From assembly GCF_019249245.1 (NCBI RefSeq), contig NZ_JAESDK010000009.1, positions 1-64,000 of the forward strand: a stretch of DNA of 64,000 nt, given 5' to 3'. Both the position numbers and the translations under genes were made by a program. Below, in pieces: positions 52,421-60,789 of the stretch. Within the stretch, counting starts at the first letter, position 1; the number at the start of each line of letters is the position of its first letter. This stretch comes from Alteromonas lipotrueiana (GTDB lineage: Bacteria > Pseudomonadota > Gammaproteobacteria > Enterobacterales > Alteromonadaceae). A model generated the notes under the pieces. That model was not told the origin of the DNA and searched no databases. It saw nothing but the letters and a program-made list of their open reading frames with translations.

Positions 52421-55400
52421 TTGCACGAATACTCCGTCTGTCGATTGAGCGCCGTGGTGTCATGATGTTGTTCGCCTTGTTTGTCGCCTTTTTTGGTATG
52501 TACAGTTACAAACAACTGCCGATTGATGCTGTGCCTGATATCACCAACGTGCAAGTGCAGATAAATACCGCAGCCCCAGGTTACTCGCCTTTGGAGACTG
52601 AGCAACGCATAACGTTTATAGTTGAAACCTCGCTGGCCGGTTTGCCTAATTTATCGTATACCCGCTCGATATCACGCTATGGCTTGTCGCAAGTCACAGT
52701 CGTGTTTAAAGAGGGCACCGATTTATATTTCGCACGAAATCTCGTCAACGAGCGTCTCACCGCCATCGCGGCGCAATTGCCAACAGGGTTAACCCCTGAA
52801 ATGGGCCCTATCGCCACAGGCTTGGGTGAAATTTACATGTACTCGTTAAGTGCTGAGCCTCAGGCGCGACAGGACAACGGTCAACCCTATGATGCTATGG
52901 CATTAAGGGAGATCCATGATTGGGTAGTTAAGCCCCAATTGTCGCTTGTTGAGGGGGTGACCGAGGTTTATGCGGTAGGCGGATTTGAAAAGCAATATCA
53001 TGTGAATCCTAATCCAGTCGCAATGATAAACTTTGGGATAAGTACAGGTGACCTTCTCAGTGCGCTAGAACGCAACAATGCGAATCAAGGCGCTGGTTTT
53101 GTAGAACAAAATGGGCAACAAGTCCTGATCAGATCGGAAGCCCAACTGAAGGGCATCGACGATATCGGCCAAGTGGTTGTTAAGATCATTGATGGCGTAC
53201 CGGTAAAAATTCAAGACATCGCCCAAATCAACCTCGGTAAAGAGCTGCGCTCTGGAGCCGGCACGTTAAATGGCCAAGAAACAGTGATTGGCACGACAAT
53301 GATGTTAGTGGGAGAAAACTCTCGTACGGTCGCCAAAGCTGTGGACAGTAAGCTCGAAACCATTAAAACAAGCTTACCCGAGGGCGTTATCCTTGAAGCG
53401 GTTTACGATAGAACAAGCCTCGTTGACAAAACCATCGACACAGTACAGAAAAACCTCGTCGAGGGCGCTTTACTTGTCATCGTTGTGCTATTCGTTTTGC
53501 TTAGGAATGTGCGAGCTGCACTTATTACAGCCGCTGTAATACCCCTGGCAATGCTTGCCACGATATCGGGTATGGTCAAAACCGATGTGTCTGCTAACTT
53601 AATGAGTTTAGGCGCACTGGATTTTGGCTTGATTGTCGATGGCGCAGTTATCATTGTTGAAAACTGTATCAGGCGATTATCCGAATCCCAGAAGCAAAAC
53701 GGCGCAACTCTACCGCTCAAAGAAAGACTGAATGTTGTATATGAAGCCACTAATGAAGTCATACGTCCCAGTTTGTTTGGTGTATTGATCATTACCATTG
53801 TTTATATCCCCTTGTTCACGCTCACTGGCGTCGAAGGTAAAATGTTCCACCCCATGGCAGCGACCGTGATAATGGCTTTGCTTGCCGCAATGGTATTTTG
53901 TTTTACCGTAGTGCCTGCGGCGATAGCGATTTTCATGAGAGGTAAAATTAGCGAAAAAGAAAGCCCAATTATTAAAGGTGCAAAGGCAGTCTATCGTCCT
54001 GTTTTAACCGGAGCGCTGCGTTTTAGATGGCTAGTGGTAGTAGCAGCGAGTGCTTTGGTTGTCGGCAGTTTATGGATGGGCAGTAAATTAGGCTCCGAGT
54101 TTATTCCCCAGCTCAATGAAGGTGATATCTTAGTACAGGCAATACGGATCCCTGGGACAGGGATAGAACAAGCAGTTGAAATGCAAAAAACTCTTGAAGC
54201 GAAACTTATGCAGTATGAGCAAGTACAGACGGTATTCGGTCGCACGGGTACGGGTGAGGTCGCCACCGACCCTATGCCGCCCAACATTACTGATACGTTT
54301 GTTATTTTAAAGCCTCGGGAGCAATGGCCCGATCCATCAATGACTAAAGCCGAGCTAGTCGAAACGTTTGAAGAGGACTTGTTTACCTTGCCCGGCAATA
54401 ATTATGAATTTACCCAACCTATTCAAATGCGGTTTAATGAATTGATCAGTGGGGTAAGGGCAGATTTGGGCATAAAACTATTTGGGGATGACTTAGATAC
54501 CCTCTTTGCATCTGCTTCTGACATTTTGTCCGTTATTTCAACGATTGAAGGGGCTGATGACGCGAGGCTTGAGCAGGTAGAAGGCATTCCAATCTTCACC
54601 GTCACACCAAAGCCTAATCAATTGGCACGCTTTGGTTTGGATATAGCCGACTTGCAGTTATGGCTCAATGCTGCGACAGGTGGAAAAACCGCTGGAATGA
54701 TTTTTGAAGGCGACAGACGCTTTGAAATTGTCGTGCGATATGCCGACGACATTCGAAATGAACTCACTCAGCTTGAGAGCGTTCCCATAGTTACGCCCTC
54801 TGGTGAGCATGTACCGATAAGCGAATTAGCCACACTGGCATTTAAAGAAGTACCTAGCCAAATAAGCCGGGAAAATGGCAAACGTAGTATTGTTGTCACA
54901 GCAAATGTGCGTGACAGAGATATTGGCACTTTTGTTGAAGAAGCTCAGGCGAGAATCAATGATGAAGTAGATTTACCTGCTGGTTATTGGCTCGACTATG
55001 GTGGAACCTTTGAGCAGCTCGAGAGTGCGAGTCAACGATTGACTATTGTGGTACCCGTTACGTTGCTTGTGATATTGACTATGCTGGTGATTGCGTTTGG
55101 CTCTATACGCGATGCGTTAATTATCTTCACAGGTATCCCTTTGGCATTAACAGGCGGTGTAGTGTCTCTTTGGTTAAGGGATATGCCTTTATCCATATCC
55201 GCATCGGTAGGGTTTATCGCGTTGTCTGGGATTGCCGTGCTAAACGGATTGGTAATGCTGTCCTTTATAAAGCAACGTTTGCTAGAAACCGGAGAATTAG
55301 TGAATAGCATTGTTGAAGGAGCACTGATTCGATTACGTCCAGTGCTAATGACGGCATTAGTGGCAAGCTTAGGGTTTGTGCCCATGGCGCTCAATACGGG

Positions 55401-55527
55401 CATAGGTGCAGAGGTGCAACGGCCTTTGGCCACGGTGGTCATCGGCGGGATAATATCGTCAACCTTGCTAACACTGGTAGTGCTGCCTGTACTCTATCGA
55501 CTCGTGCATAGTAAAGGGGATCAGTAG
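52417..55527 (+). CDS. czcA: Heavy-metal RND efflux pump, CzcA-like
   Basis: 1036 residues, full length for HME-RND proteins, with twelve membrane helices and two large periplasmic loops. The signature 'ALDFGLIVDGAVIIVENCIRRL' at about residue 400 is the HME-1 (Co/Zn/Cd) type, unlike the Cu/Ag CusA motif. The N terminus ('RRGVMMLFALFVAFFGMYSYKQLPIDAVPDITNVQVQ', given here in parts of the family pattern) is typical. It exports divalent cations from periplasm or cytoplasm with CzcB and CzcC using the proton gradient. Confidence 0.94.
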   Translation: MIARILRLSIERRGVMMLFALFVAFFGMYSYKQLPIDAVPDITNVQVQINTAAPGYSPLETEQRITFIVETSLAGLPNLSYTRSISRYGLSQVTVVFKEGTDLYFARNLVNERLTAIAAQLPTGLTPEMGPIATGLGEIYMYSLSAEPQARQDNGQPYDAMALREIHDWVVKPQLSLVEGVTEVYAVGGFEKQYHVNPNPVAMINFGISTGDLLSALERNNANQGAGFVEQNGQQVLIRSEAQLKGIDDIGQVVVKIIDGVPVKIQDIAQINLGKELRSGAGTLNGQETVIGTTMMLVGENSRTVAKAVDSKLETIKTSLPEGVILEAVYDRTSLVDKTIDTVQKNLVEGALLVIVVLFVLLRNVRAALITAAVIPLAMLATISGMVKTDVSANLMSLGALDFGLIVDGAVIIVENCIRRLSESQKQNGATLPLKERLNVVYEATNEVIRPSLFGVLIITIVYIPLFTLTGVEGKMFHPMAATVIMALLAAMVFCFTVVPAAIAIFMRGKISEKESPIIKGAKAVYRPVLTGALRFRWLVVVAASALVVGSLWMGSKLGSEFIPQLNEGDILVQAIRIPGTGIEQAVEMQKTLEAKLMQYEQVQTVFGRTGTGEVATDPMPPNITDTFVILKPREQWPDPSMTKAELVETFEEDLFTLPGNNYEFTQPIQMRFNELISGVRADLGIKLFGDDLDTLFASASDILSVISTIEGADDARLEQVEGIPIFTVTPKPNQLARFGLDIADLQLWLNAATGGKTAGMIFEGDRRFEIVVRYADDIRNELTQLESVPIVTPSGEHVPISELATLAFKEVPSQISRENGKRSIVVTANVRDRDIGTFVEEAQARINDEVDLPAGYWLDYGGTFEQLESASQRLTIVVPVTLLVILTMLVIAFGSIRDALIIFTGIPLALTGGVVSLWLRDMPLSISASVGFIALSGIAVLNGLVMLSFIKQRLLETGELVNSIVEGALIRLRPVLMTALVASLGFVPMALNTGIGAEVQRPLATVVIGGIISSTLLTLVVLPVLYRLVHSKGDQ

Positions 55528-55587
55528 TGTTCTTGGGCATTTATTCGTAAATGCCCAAGTTTTACCTGAACGATTTTTAGGTACCTA

Positions 55588-55618
55588 TTGACTCTTTATT
55601 AAGTATAGACTTTACAAT
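55588..55618 (+). promoter_or_regulatory. Second MerR-type promoter, before the czcN-like gene
   Basis: TTGACT (55588-55593), a 19-bp spacer and TACAAT (55613-55618). The spacer shares AAGTATAGACTT with the promoter at 48952, but the left half of the dyad is weaker (CTTTATT). Located 35 bp before ATG 55653. Confidence 0.8.
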
Positions 55619-55652
55619 CATATTCTTAACGTCATGTACGATAAGGATAGAT

Positions 55653-56252
55653 ATGGTTTCGCTTATTTTAATTAGTAGTTTTTTGGCGCTAGCCGTCCTC
55701 GGTAGAAGCTTTGTTCAATATAAGAGAAATGGTGATTTTGGTATAAGAGCAGCATCTATAAACGCACCATTAATAGAAATTGTACCAGGGGCTATATTCG
55801 TGGTTACGTTTTGCTTTGCATTTGGTCTAGTTCTTTTTGGTTACTTAGGACGTGCGCCCCTACTATTTGTTCCTTCAATTCCATTTCAGCTTCTCGGCTC
55901 CTTGATTGGCGCCTGCGGAATTGCTGTAACTTTGTTGTCTCAAATTCAAATGGGAGATTCATGGCGTATTGGCGTTGACCAGCAAGAAACGACTGCACTT
56001 ATTACCCACGGGATTTACGCAAAGTCTCGCAACCCCATTTACTTTGGTATTTTTCTATTTTGGGCAGGGGTGTGTATAACGTTCCCACATTTGCTGCTTT
56101 GGGCATGTGCTTTTGTATGTTGGATTTGCATTGAAGTGATTGTTCGACAAATTGAAGAGCCTTATTTGAAGAAAGTGCATGGCGATGATTTTCTAAAATA
56201 TAAGTCTGACACTAACCGATACATACCTAAGCTTTCACGCTTTAAGTTTTGA
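55653..56252 (+). CDS. czcN: Isoprenylcysteine carboxyl methyltransferase family protein, CzcN-like
   Basis: 199 residues with four or five membrane helices and the ICMT/PEMT C-terminal motif 'HGIYAKSRNPIYFGIFLFWAG' (His-Gly...Arg-Asn-Pro) and 'RQIEEPYLKKVHGDDFLKYK' (Glu-Glu). In Cupriavidus the methyltransferase-like CzcN belongs to the czcNICBA cluster. The role in metal resistance is uncertain. It has its own MerR-type promoter and is the last gene of the transposon cargo. Confidence 0.85.
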   Translation: MVSLILISSFLALAVLGRSFVQYKRNGDFGIRAASINAPLIEIVPGAIFVVTFCFAFGLVLFGYLGRAPLLFVPSIPFQLLGSLIGACGIAVTLLSQIQMGDSWRIGVDQQETTALITHGIYAKSRNPIYFGIFLFWAGVCITFPHLLLWACAFVCWICIEVIVRQIEEPYLKKVHGDDFLKYKSDTNRYIPKLSRFKF

Positions 56253-56339
56253 CGCTTAAATAAGTAATGGCGCAGGCTGCTTTATATGCATAAACTAACG
56301 AACGGTATCTTTTAACGTCCATTTTTATGAACTGTCGTT

Positions 56340-56507
56340 ATTCTTAAATAAAGTGAGCCGACTGATTATGTTTGCAAGCCCGTTCTCGATTAGCGTGAGT
56401 TCATTGTCAATTAAAGTGAGTCAGGCACCGGTCATATTCTCACTTAATGTGAGTCCAAAATGTACGATGTAATCAAGTCAGAGGGATTATGTTCGCGAGC
56501 CACTACA
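56340..56507 (-). repeat. Right terminal inverted repeat, 168 bp, five repeated sites
   Basis: Inverted copy of 42927-43094. The motif copies lie at 56340-56359, 56379-56402, 56400-56423, 56433-56456 and 56483-56503 (end motif). A 44-bp inner block (56340-56383), containing TTGCAAACATAAT on the inverted strand, is nearly identical in both ends. The tip ends CACTACA. Confidence 0.9.
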
Positions 56508-56513
56508 GCTAAT
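56508..56513 (+). repeat. Target-site duplication, right copy (GCTAAT)
   Basis: Same six bases as 42921-42926, directly after the ACA tip. Confidence 0.85.
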
Positions 56514-56544
56514 AGACTGATTGGTATTCTACATTGAAAAACAC

Positions 56545-57255
56545 CTAGTCTTTTGAAACTCGAACCAGCTTAGTATCATTCTCAACAAACATATCTTTCT
56601 CAACAAGTATTCTTTTCTGATTTACTTTATCACGTAAACGAGCTTCGCTGATTTCGCCGCGAATCATTTTTCCCATGTAATGCATAGTATTATGGGTGAG
56701 CTTTATAACATCGCCGTATTTATCTTTTTCAGATAATAGAAACTGGTTTATTAGATTTATTCTCTCCACACAACATTGCTTCAGTTCCTGATTAAATGTA
56801 TCAACGTACTGAAATAATGCTTTTTTCGCTAAAACTTTATCGTACTGAGGTAATGCTTCAACATTTAATTTTTTCTGCTTTAAAATCAGTGAGCGATCTA
56901 TGGCTTGTTGAAAAGTTTCCAATGTATAGAGAGCCAGAGGCTTATTTAATGTCTGCATTCTCCTTTCTAGATAAACAAGGTTTTCGTTTTCCCAGCCGAC
57001 AATTTTTGCTTTTTTATAGACCAGCTTTGCATTGTACAATGCACGCTCAATAAGCATAAGTTCATCAAGATACTTATAAGGTTCTGCCAACAAATGTGAC
57101 GTCATCATATTTTCGGCTTTGCGTACCAGCAACTGCACATCGGCTTCTGCAGCCTTGCGTCTTAACATCGATTCAGTTAATACAGGTTCTGGCGTACAAC
57201 CAGAGATAATAAAAATAAACAGCAGTAATCCGATAGATTTTATAATAATTACCAT
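56545..57255 (-). CDS. Hypothetical lipoprotein
   Basis: 236 residues. The signal peptide ends in a lipobox ('LLLFIFIISGC', Cys about 20), so the product is a lipid-anchored envelope protein. The rest is helical and charged, with 'RRKAAEADVQLLVRKAENMM' and other coiled-coil-like stretches and a CC pair in 'LKQCCVERINL'. No family was recognised. It lies just outside the transposon on its right. Confidence 0.65.
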   Translation of the reverse strand: MVIIIKSIGLLLFIFIISGCTPEPVLTESMLRRKAAEADVQLLVRKAENMMTSHLLAEPYKYLDELMLIERALYNAKLVYKKAKIVGWENENLVYLERRMQTLNKPLALYTLETFQQAIDRSLILKQKKLNVEALPQYDKVLAKKALFQYVDTFNQELKQCCVERINLINQFLLSEKDKYGDVIKLTHNTMHYMGKMIRGEISEARLRDKVNQKRILVEKDMFVENDTKLVRVSKD

Positions 57256-57522
57256 TTGTGCGCCCTTCCCTGTTCACTTTGTTTTTTTGCCGCAGTCTAT
57301 AAAAATTTAAATGATGGTGCTCATATACCTGGAAAATTTACTCTATAACACAAACCGTGATGCCTGTTTAAAGTTCAGGCATGATATTTTATGACATCTG
57401 ATTACTTTTCCGTGTACAGACCGTCCGAAAAATGCAGGTAAAATCTAACCTACCACGCTATTAATCGCACGTCTAATTAGTAGAATAAATTTTAGCACTT
57501 TAAAGCTAACAATTTATTGGCA

Positions 57523-57549
57523 CAAAAAAGCCCCGACTATGCGGGGCTT
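57523..57549 (-). terminator. Rho-independent terminator of the large membrane-protein gene
   Basis: On the minus strand: AAGCCCCGC, loop, then GGGGCTT followed by TTTTTG. It begins 24 bp after the stop of the 57574-59283 gene. Confidence 0.88.
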
Positions 57550-57573
57550 ATCCGATTACAATGACCGATGTAG

Positions 57574-59283
57574 TTAGATTAAATTACTCGCTAATGCTCC
57601 GGCTAGTAATGCTGAGCCGCCGCTCACTAATGCAGATATAAATATCCACCAAGCCGCGCTTGCTGCTGTTTTTCTTACAGCTTCTGACTGCTCAAAAGCC
57701 ATATCTTCTAAAGATTGAATACGATTTTTCGCTTCAGTTTGGAAGGAGTCTAAGCGTTCGGTTAATTCTGCTTTCGCTTCATTATACTTCGCCATATACT
57801 CATCAATGTCTGATTCATCTAACTGGTTATTGTTGGTCAAAAGTGCACGAACTGTTTTCTCGTCCATTTTTGAAATTCGTTTAGATAAAATTTCCGGCGC
57901 CATTTTAGGATCATCAAGAATACCCATAAAATCAGCTTTAAGATTGCGATATCTTAATTCAGGGCGCTGGGTCCGGTTAAACCAATCTTGGATACGCGTC
58001 TCGGCACGGCTGCGTTTTACCGGCAGATTATCAGTCTGACTTCCGCCATTTTGCTCTGAATTGTCAGATTTTTGAGCAGACTTTGCTTTACCCACAAGCT
58101 TATCGAAAACAGATAATATTTTATTTGCTTTTTGCTCATTCATATCTTTATGTGAAGCAATCGCCGCTTTAATCGTGTTGCGGTCGATTTTCTGCATGCG
58201 TTGACGAAGTACCTGTTGAGACTGTGAAGGATCATCAAAAATCGTTTCTAAATCTTTTTCTATTTGTTCAGAAGATACTTCGTCCTGCCCCATTTCATCT
58301 AGATAATCTGATACAGCCTGACGGTATTTCTGACCTTCTTCTTCATTACCAGGGCTTAATTTATCAAATGCAGACGTTGCTTTCTGCTGATTAGAGTCAC
58401 CTTCTCGCATAGCAGTTTTAGTATGATTAACTGCTTCTGAAAGTTTTTTCTTATCTTTATCGCTAACGTTTGACTGCTTGTTTGCAACTTCAAGAATTAA
58501 CTTGCGTGCGGCTTCCGGATCATCGGTCGTATACTGCTCTTCAATTTCGATTTCGTGAATAAGCTTTTCGATTTCTTTACGAAACTCTTTAGGAGAATGG
58601 TCAGAGGTCGCTTTATCTATATAGCTTTTAATCTTCTTATCAATTTCCGAAACATCAAATTCTTGACGAATTTCATCATGGATTGCCTTAACGGTCTTCT
58701 GCGCAAATTCTTCAGGTTTTGCCTGACCGTTCGAGCTGAAAACGCTAGATAAAGCTGAGCCAGTTTTGCTAAAGCCAGTTTGAATGAACGAGAATAAACG
58801 CCCGGTTATACTTGTTGTAAATTTAATATCAAAATAAAGACAAGCTATAAAGAACAGTGCCCAGATTATGAGCCCAGTAATTGCACCATTTAAGATTGTC
58901 GTACTTTGAGCAAGATCAAGCGCTAACCAGGTGCCTACAAACAGTGAAATAGACATCGTAATTGTGCTGAATAATCCCAGCCCGGACACCACTTTTTGCC
59001 CCATACTGCCGGGCGTTGAAGAGTCTGATGATGATTGAGATGAATTATTTGATGAGCTACTGCTATTACCCTGCTTATCTCGAATATCACCAACTGCGCT
59101 TATTCCTAGTGCCACTGCCAGGTTACTAAGTAAAAACTGTATCCCAACGGCTATAATCACCCCCGCCAGAACACTTGTAAAGAAATGGCCTGCCAAGGAC
59201 ACAGACCCCTGCACTTGCGCCATAGCGATTGGGCTAAATAAGGCGGCTATACTAAGTATGCCCGCGTACCTGATTTTGCTCAT
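57574..59283 (-). CDS. Large hypothetical membrane protein with repeated helical motifs
   Basis: 569 residues. A signal-like N terminus (to about 22) and membrane segments at about 30-62, 100-125 and 130-150 flank a Ser/Asn-rich linker ('SSSSSNNSSQSSSDSS'). A long charged helical region (160-530) contains at least two related repeats: 'IFDDPSQSQQVLRQRMQKID' and 'ILDDPKMAPEILSKRISKMD', each followed by 'xTxxA/RAL' and an acidic stretch. A glycine/alanine-rich C-terminal helix ('SALVSGGSALLAGALASN') closes it. Function unknown; reminiscent of envelope scaffold proteins. Confidence 0.65.
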   Translation of the reverse strand: MSKIRYAGILSIAALFSPIAMAQVQGSVSLAGHFFTSVLAGVIIAVGIQFLLSNLAVALGISAVGDIRDKQGNSSSSSNNSSQSSSDSSTPGSMGQKVVSGLGLFSTITMSISLFVGTWLALDLAQSTTILNGAITGLIIWALFFIACLYFDIKFTTSITGRLFSFIQTGFSKTGSALSSVFSSNGQAKPEEFAQKTVKAIHDEIRQEFDVSEIDKKIKSYIDKATSDHSPKEFRKEIEKLIHEIEIEEQYTTDDPEAARKLILEVANKQSNVSDKDKKKLSEAVNHTKTAMREGDSNQQKATSAFDKLSPGNEEEGQKYRQAVSDYLDEMGQDEVSSEQIEKDLETIFDDPSQSQQVLRQRMQKIDRNTIKAAIASHKDMNEQKANKILSVFDKLVGKAKSAQKSDNSEQNGGSQTDNLPVKRSRAETRIQDWFNRTQRPELRYRNLKADFMGILDDPKMAPEILSKRISKMDEKTVRALLTNNNQLDESDIDEYMAKYNEAKAELTERLDSFQTEAKNRIQSLEDMAFEQSEAVRKTAASAAWWIFISALVSGGSALLAGALASNLI

Positions 59284-59439
59284 AAAATTTCTCCAGATTA
59301 TTTATTACTCTAAAATGGTTACTGTGTTTTCCTCAGCCTGGTTTACCCGACAATTACATTTAAGTAAGGTTGGTACTTAAGTTGTAGTTACGTTAAGGTT
59401 AATACTTATAAATAAATACCTTTTTGGAAACTGGTCTTT

Positions 59440-59456
59440 GTGTCGCAACGCGACAC
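59440..59456. promoter_or_regulatory. Perfect palindrome upstream of the membrane-protein gene
   Basis: GTGTCGC, AAC, GCGACAC: a 7-bp perfect inverted repeat with a 3-bp centre, 157 bp before ATG 59283. It could be an operator for an unknown repressor or a small hairpin. Confidence 0.4.
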
Positions 59457-59537
59457 TTAATGGTTTAATATTATGAAGGTATGGTGCCGTAAATTCTTAA
59501 ATAGAAAGCCCAACCTGGGGCTTTACAATATTAACTC

Positions 59538-60575
59538 TTATTCTGGTAGCAACACTTTAAAAACGCCAAAGTGCATATCACTTACATCTTTACCTGCATC
59601 CTGAATTTTACTGTTTGTGTAATATAAGTAACCATCAAAAATACTGAATGTATCGGCCCAGTTGACTTTATCACCTTTAACCAGGGTTCTGAGCTGGTGA
59701 GCCGGGGTCAGGTAATCAATAGTCTGTTTTTCAAGGTTTGCTAAATATAAGTTTCCGTTGTCCGCATATATCATCCCATCTGGCGCGCCCGTTTTAGCTA
59801 CCTTCCATACAGCTTGTTCTGTTTTGTTTGGTACGTTATGTTTTATATCTTTTGTATTTATAGCGTAAAGTGAATATCCGCTTAAAGCATGAAAATACAA
59901 CGTGTCATTCACCCTATCCAGTGCAATGCCATCAGAATGAACAGTATTCTTAAAAGGTTTTCCCGCAATATCCAATGTATCGACTTCGGCTCGCGTAAAT
60001 GTATGGTCGTTTAAAATCCGGTAACTGCTGTCATCTTGTAAATTATAAACAACCAAACCAGGATGATTTGAATCGGTCAGGTATATTCTTTGTGTTTTAT
60101 CATCAATACGTAAATCATTGATGTATGAGTCTTTATGATACGCATTTTTGGATAACTCCAATACCGATTCAATATTTTTCGACGCTAGATCTATTACAAA
60201 GATTCTTGGGGCATCCTGCACTTTCTTGAATTTTGGGTTTCGCGTATCTAATACATATAACTTATTGTTATGCGCAATTACTGACTGTACAGCTAAAAAA
60301 CAGTCGTCTTTTACAATGCTATCAGCTACGCATCTATTGTAATTATCATCAGGAAACGGCGTCAGGCTTTTTGTTTCAGTGCTAACTTCTGCTACCGCAA
60401 ACTTAACGCCATCACGCCAGTTTGGTGCGCTTACAAAAACTCTGCCCTCAGAGCTAACTGAAATGCCGGTAATTTGAGTGCCTTTAACATCGATAACCTG
60501 CTGCGGCTCTTTGGCGTACAAAGCAGTGGTTAGAAGTAAGGAAGTGGTCAATGCTACAGATTTTGCTAGAGTCAT
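59538..60575 (-). CDS. MRJP/yellow-family (SMP-30-like) secreted protein
   Basis: 345 residues with a signal peptide (to about 22, 'LLTTALYAKEP'). A six-bladed propeller is indicated by repeats such as 'ITGISVSSEGRVFVSAPNWRDG', 'KLYVLDTRNP', 'INDLRIDDKTQRIYLTDSNHPG' and 'APDGMIYADNGNLYLANLE'. This matches the major royal jelly protein/yellow family found in many bacteria. It probably binds or oxidises small molecules; the substrate is unknown. Periplasmic. Confidence 0.82.
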   Translation of the reverse strand: MTLAKSVALTTSLLLTTALYAKEPQQVIDVKGTQITGISVSSEGRVFVSAPNWRDGVKFAVAEVSTETKSLTPFPDDNYNRCVADSIVKDDCFLAVQSVIAHNNKLYVLDTRNPKFKKVQDAPRIFVIDLASKNIESVLELSKNAYHKDSYINDLRIDDKTQRIYLTDSNHPGLVVYNLQDDSSYRILNDHTFTRAEVDTLDIAGKPFKNTVHSDGIALDRVNDTLYFHALSGYSLYAINTKDIKHNVPNKTEQAVWKVAKTGAPDGMIYADNGNLYLANLEKQTIDYLTPAHQLRTLVKGDKVNWADTFSIFDGYLYYTNSKIQDAGKDVSDMHFGVFKVLLPE

Positions 60576-60654
60576 ATTAAATTAATAATAAAAAAGGTCA
60601 GACTAAGCATTACGATACAAACTTCTCTTTAGCCTTCAACACAGTTTATCCTTT

Positions 60655-60789
60655 TTATTTATTGCGTTTACCCGAGCAGCGCTTTGAGCAATACTTTACT
60701 TCGCTCCAGTTTTTTTCCCATTTTTTTCGCCAGAAAAAGGGGCGCTTACAAACAGGACATAGTTTAGAGGGTAACTCAGATTTCTTCAT
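60655..60789 (-). CDS. DUF2256 zinc-ribbon-like protein
   Basis: 44 residues: [18 protein letters not shown], then 'WRKKWEKNW' and '[12 protein letters not shown]'. The two C-x2-C/C-x3-C pairs fit a small zinc site, as in DUF2256. This family is usually found next to cryptochrome/photolyase genes. It overlaps the end of the cryptochrome gene by 14 bp. It was too short to be picked up by length. Confidence 0.88.
   Translation of the reverse strand: MKKSELPSKLCPVCKRPFFWRKKWEKNWSEVKYCSKRCSGKRNK

Larger units (their letters stand above)
42927..56507. mobile_element. 13.6-kb Tn7/Tn5053/Tn552-like transposon with czc-type metal-efflux cargo
   Basis: The element is bounded by 168-bp collinear inverted repeats with TGT...ACA tips and a 6-bp target duplication. 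The left part holds the transposition genes (small HTH protein, AAA+ ATPase, DDE transposase, serine resolvase), all on the minus strand and reading toward the left end. The cargo is a sterol-desaturase-family gene, AraC regulator, CadR-like regulator, CDF-like transporter, czcI-C-B-A and czcN-like gene. No TniQ/TnsD gene was found. The transposase gene has a one-base frameshift, so the copy may be immobile or need a second copy. Confidence 0.92.
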
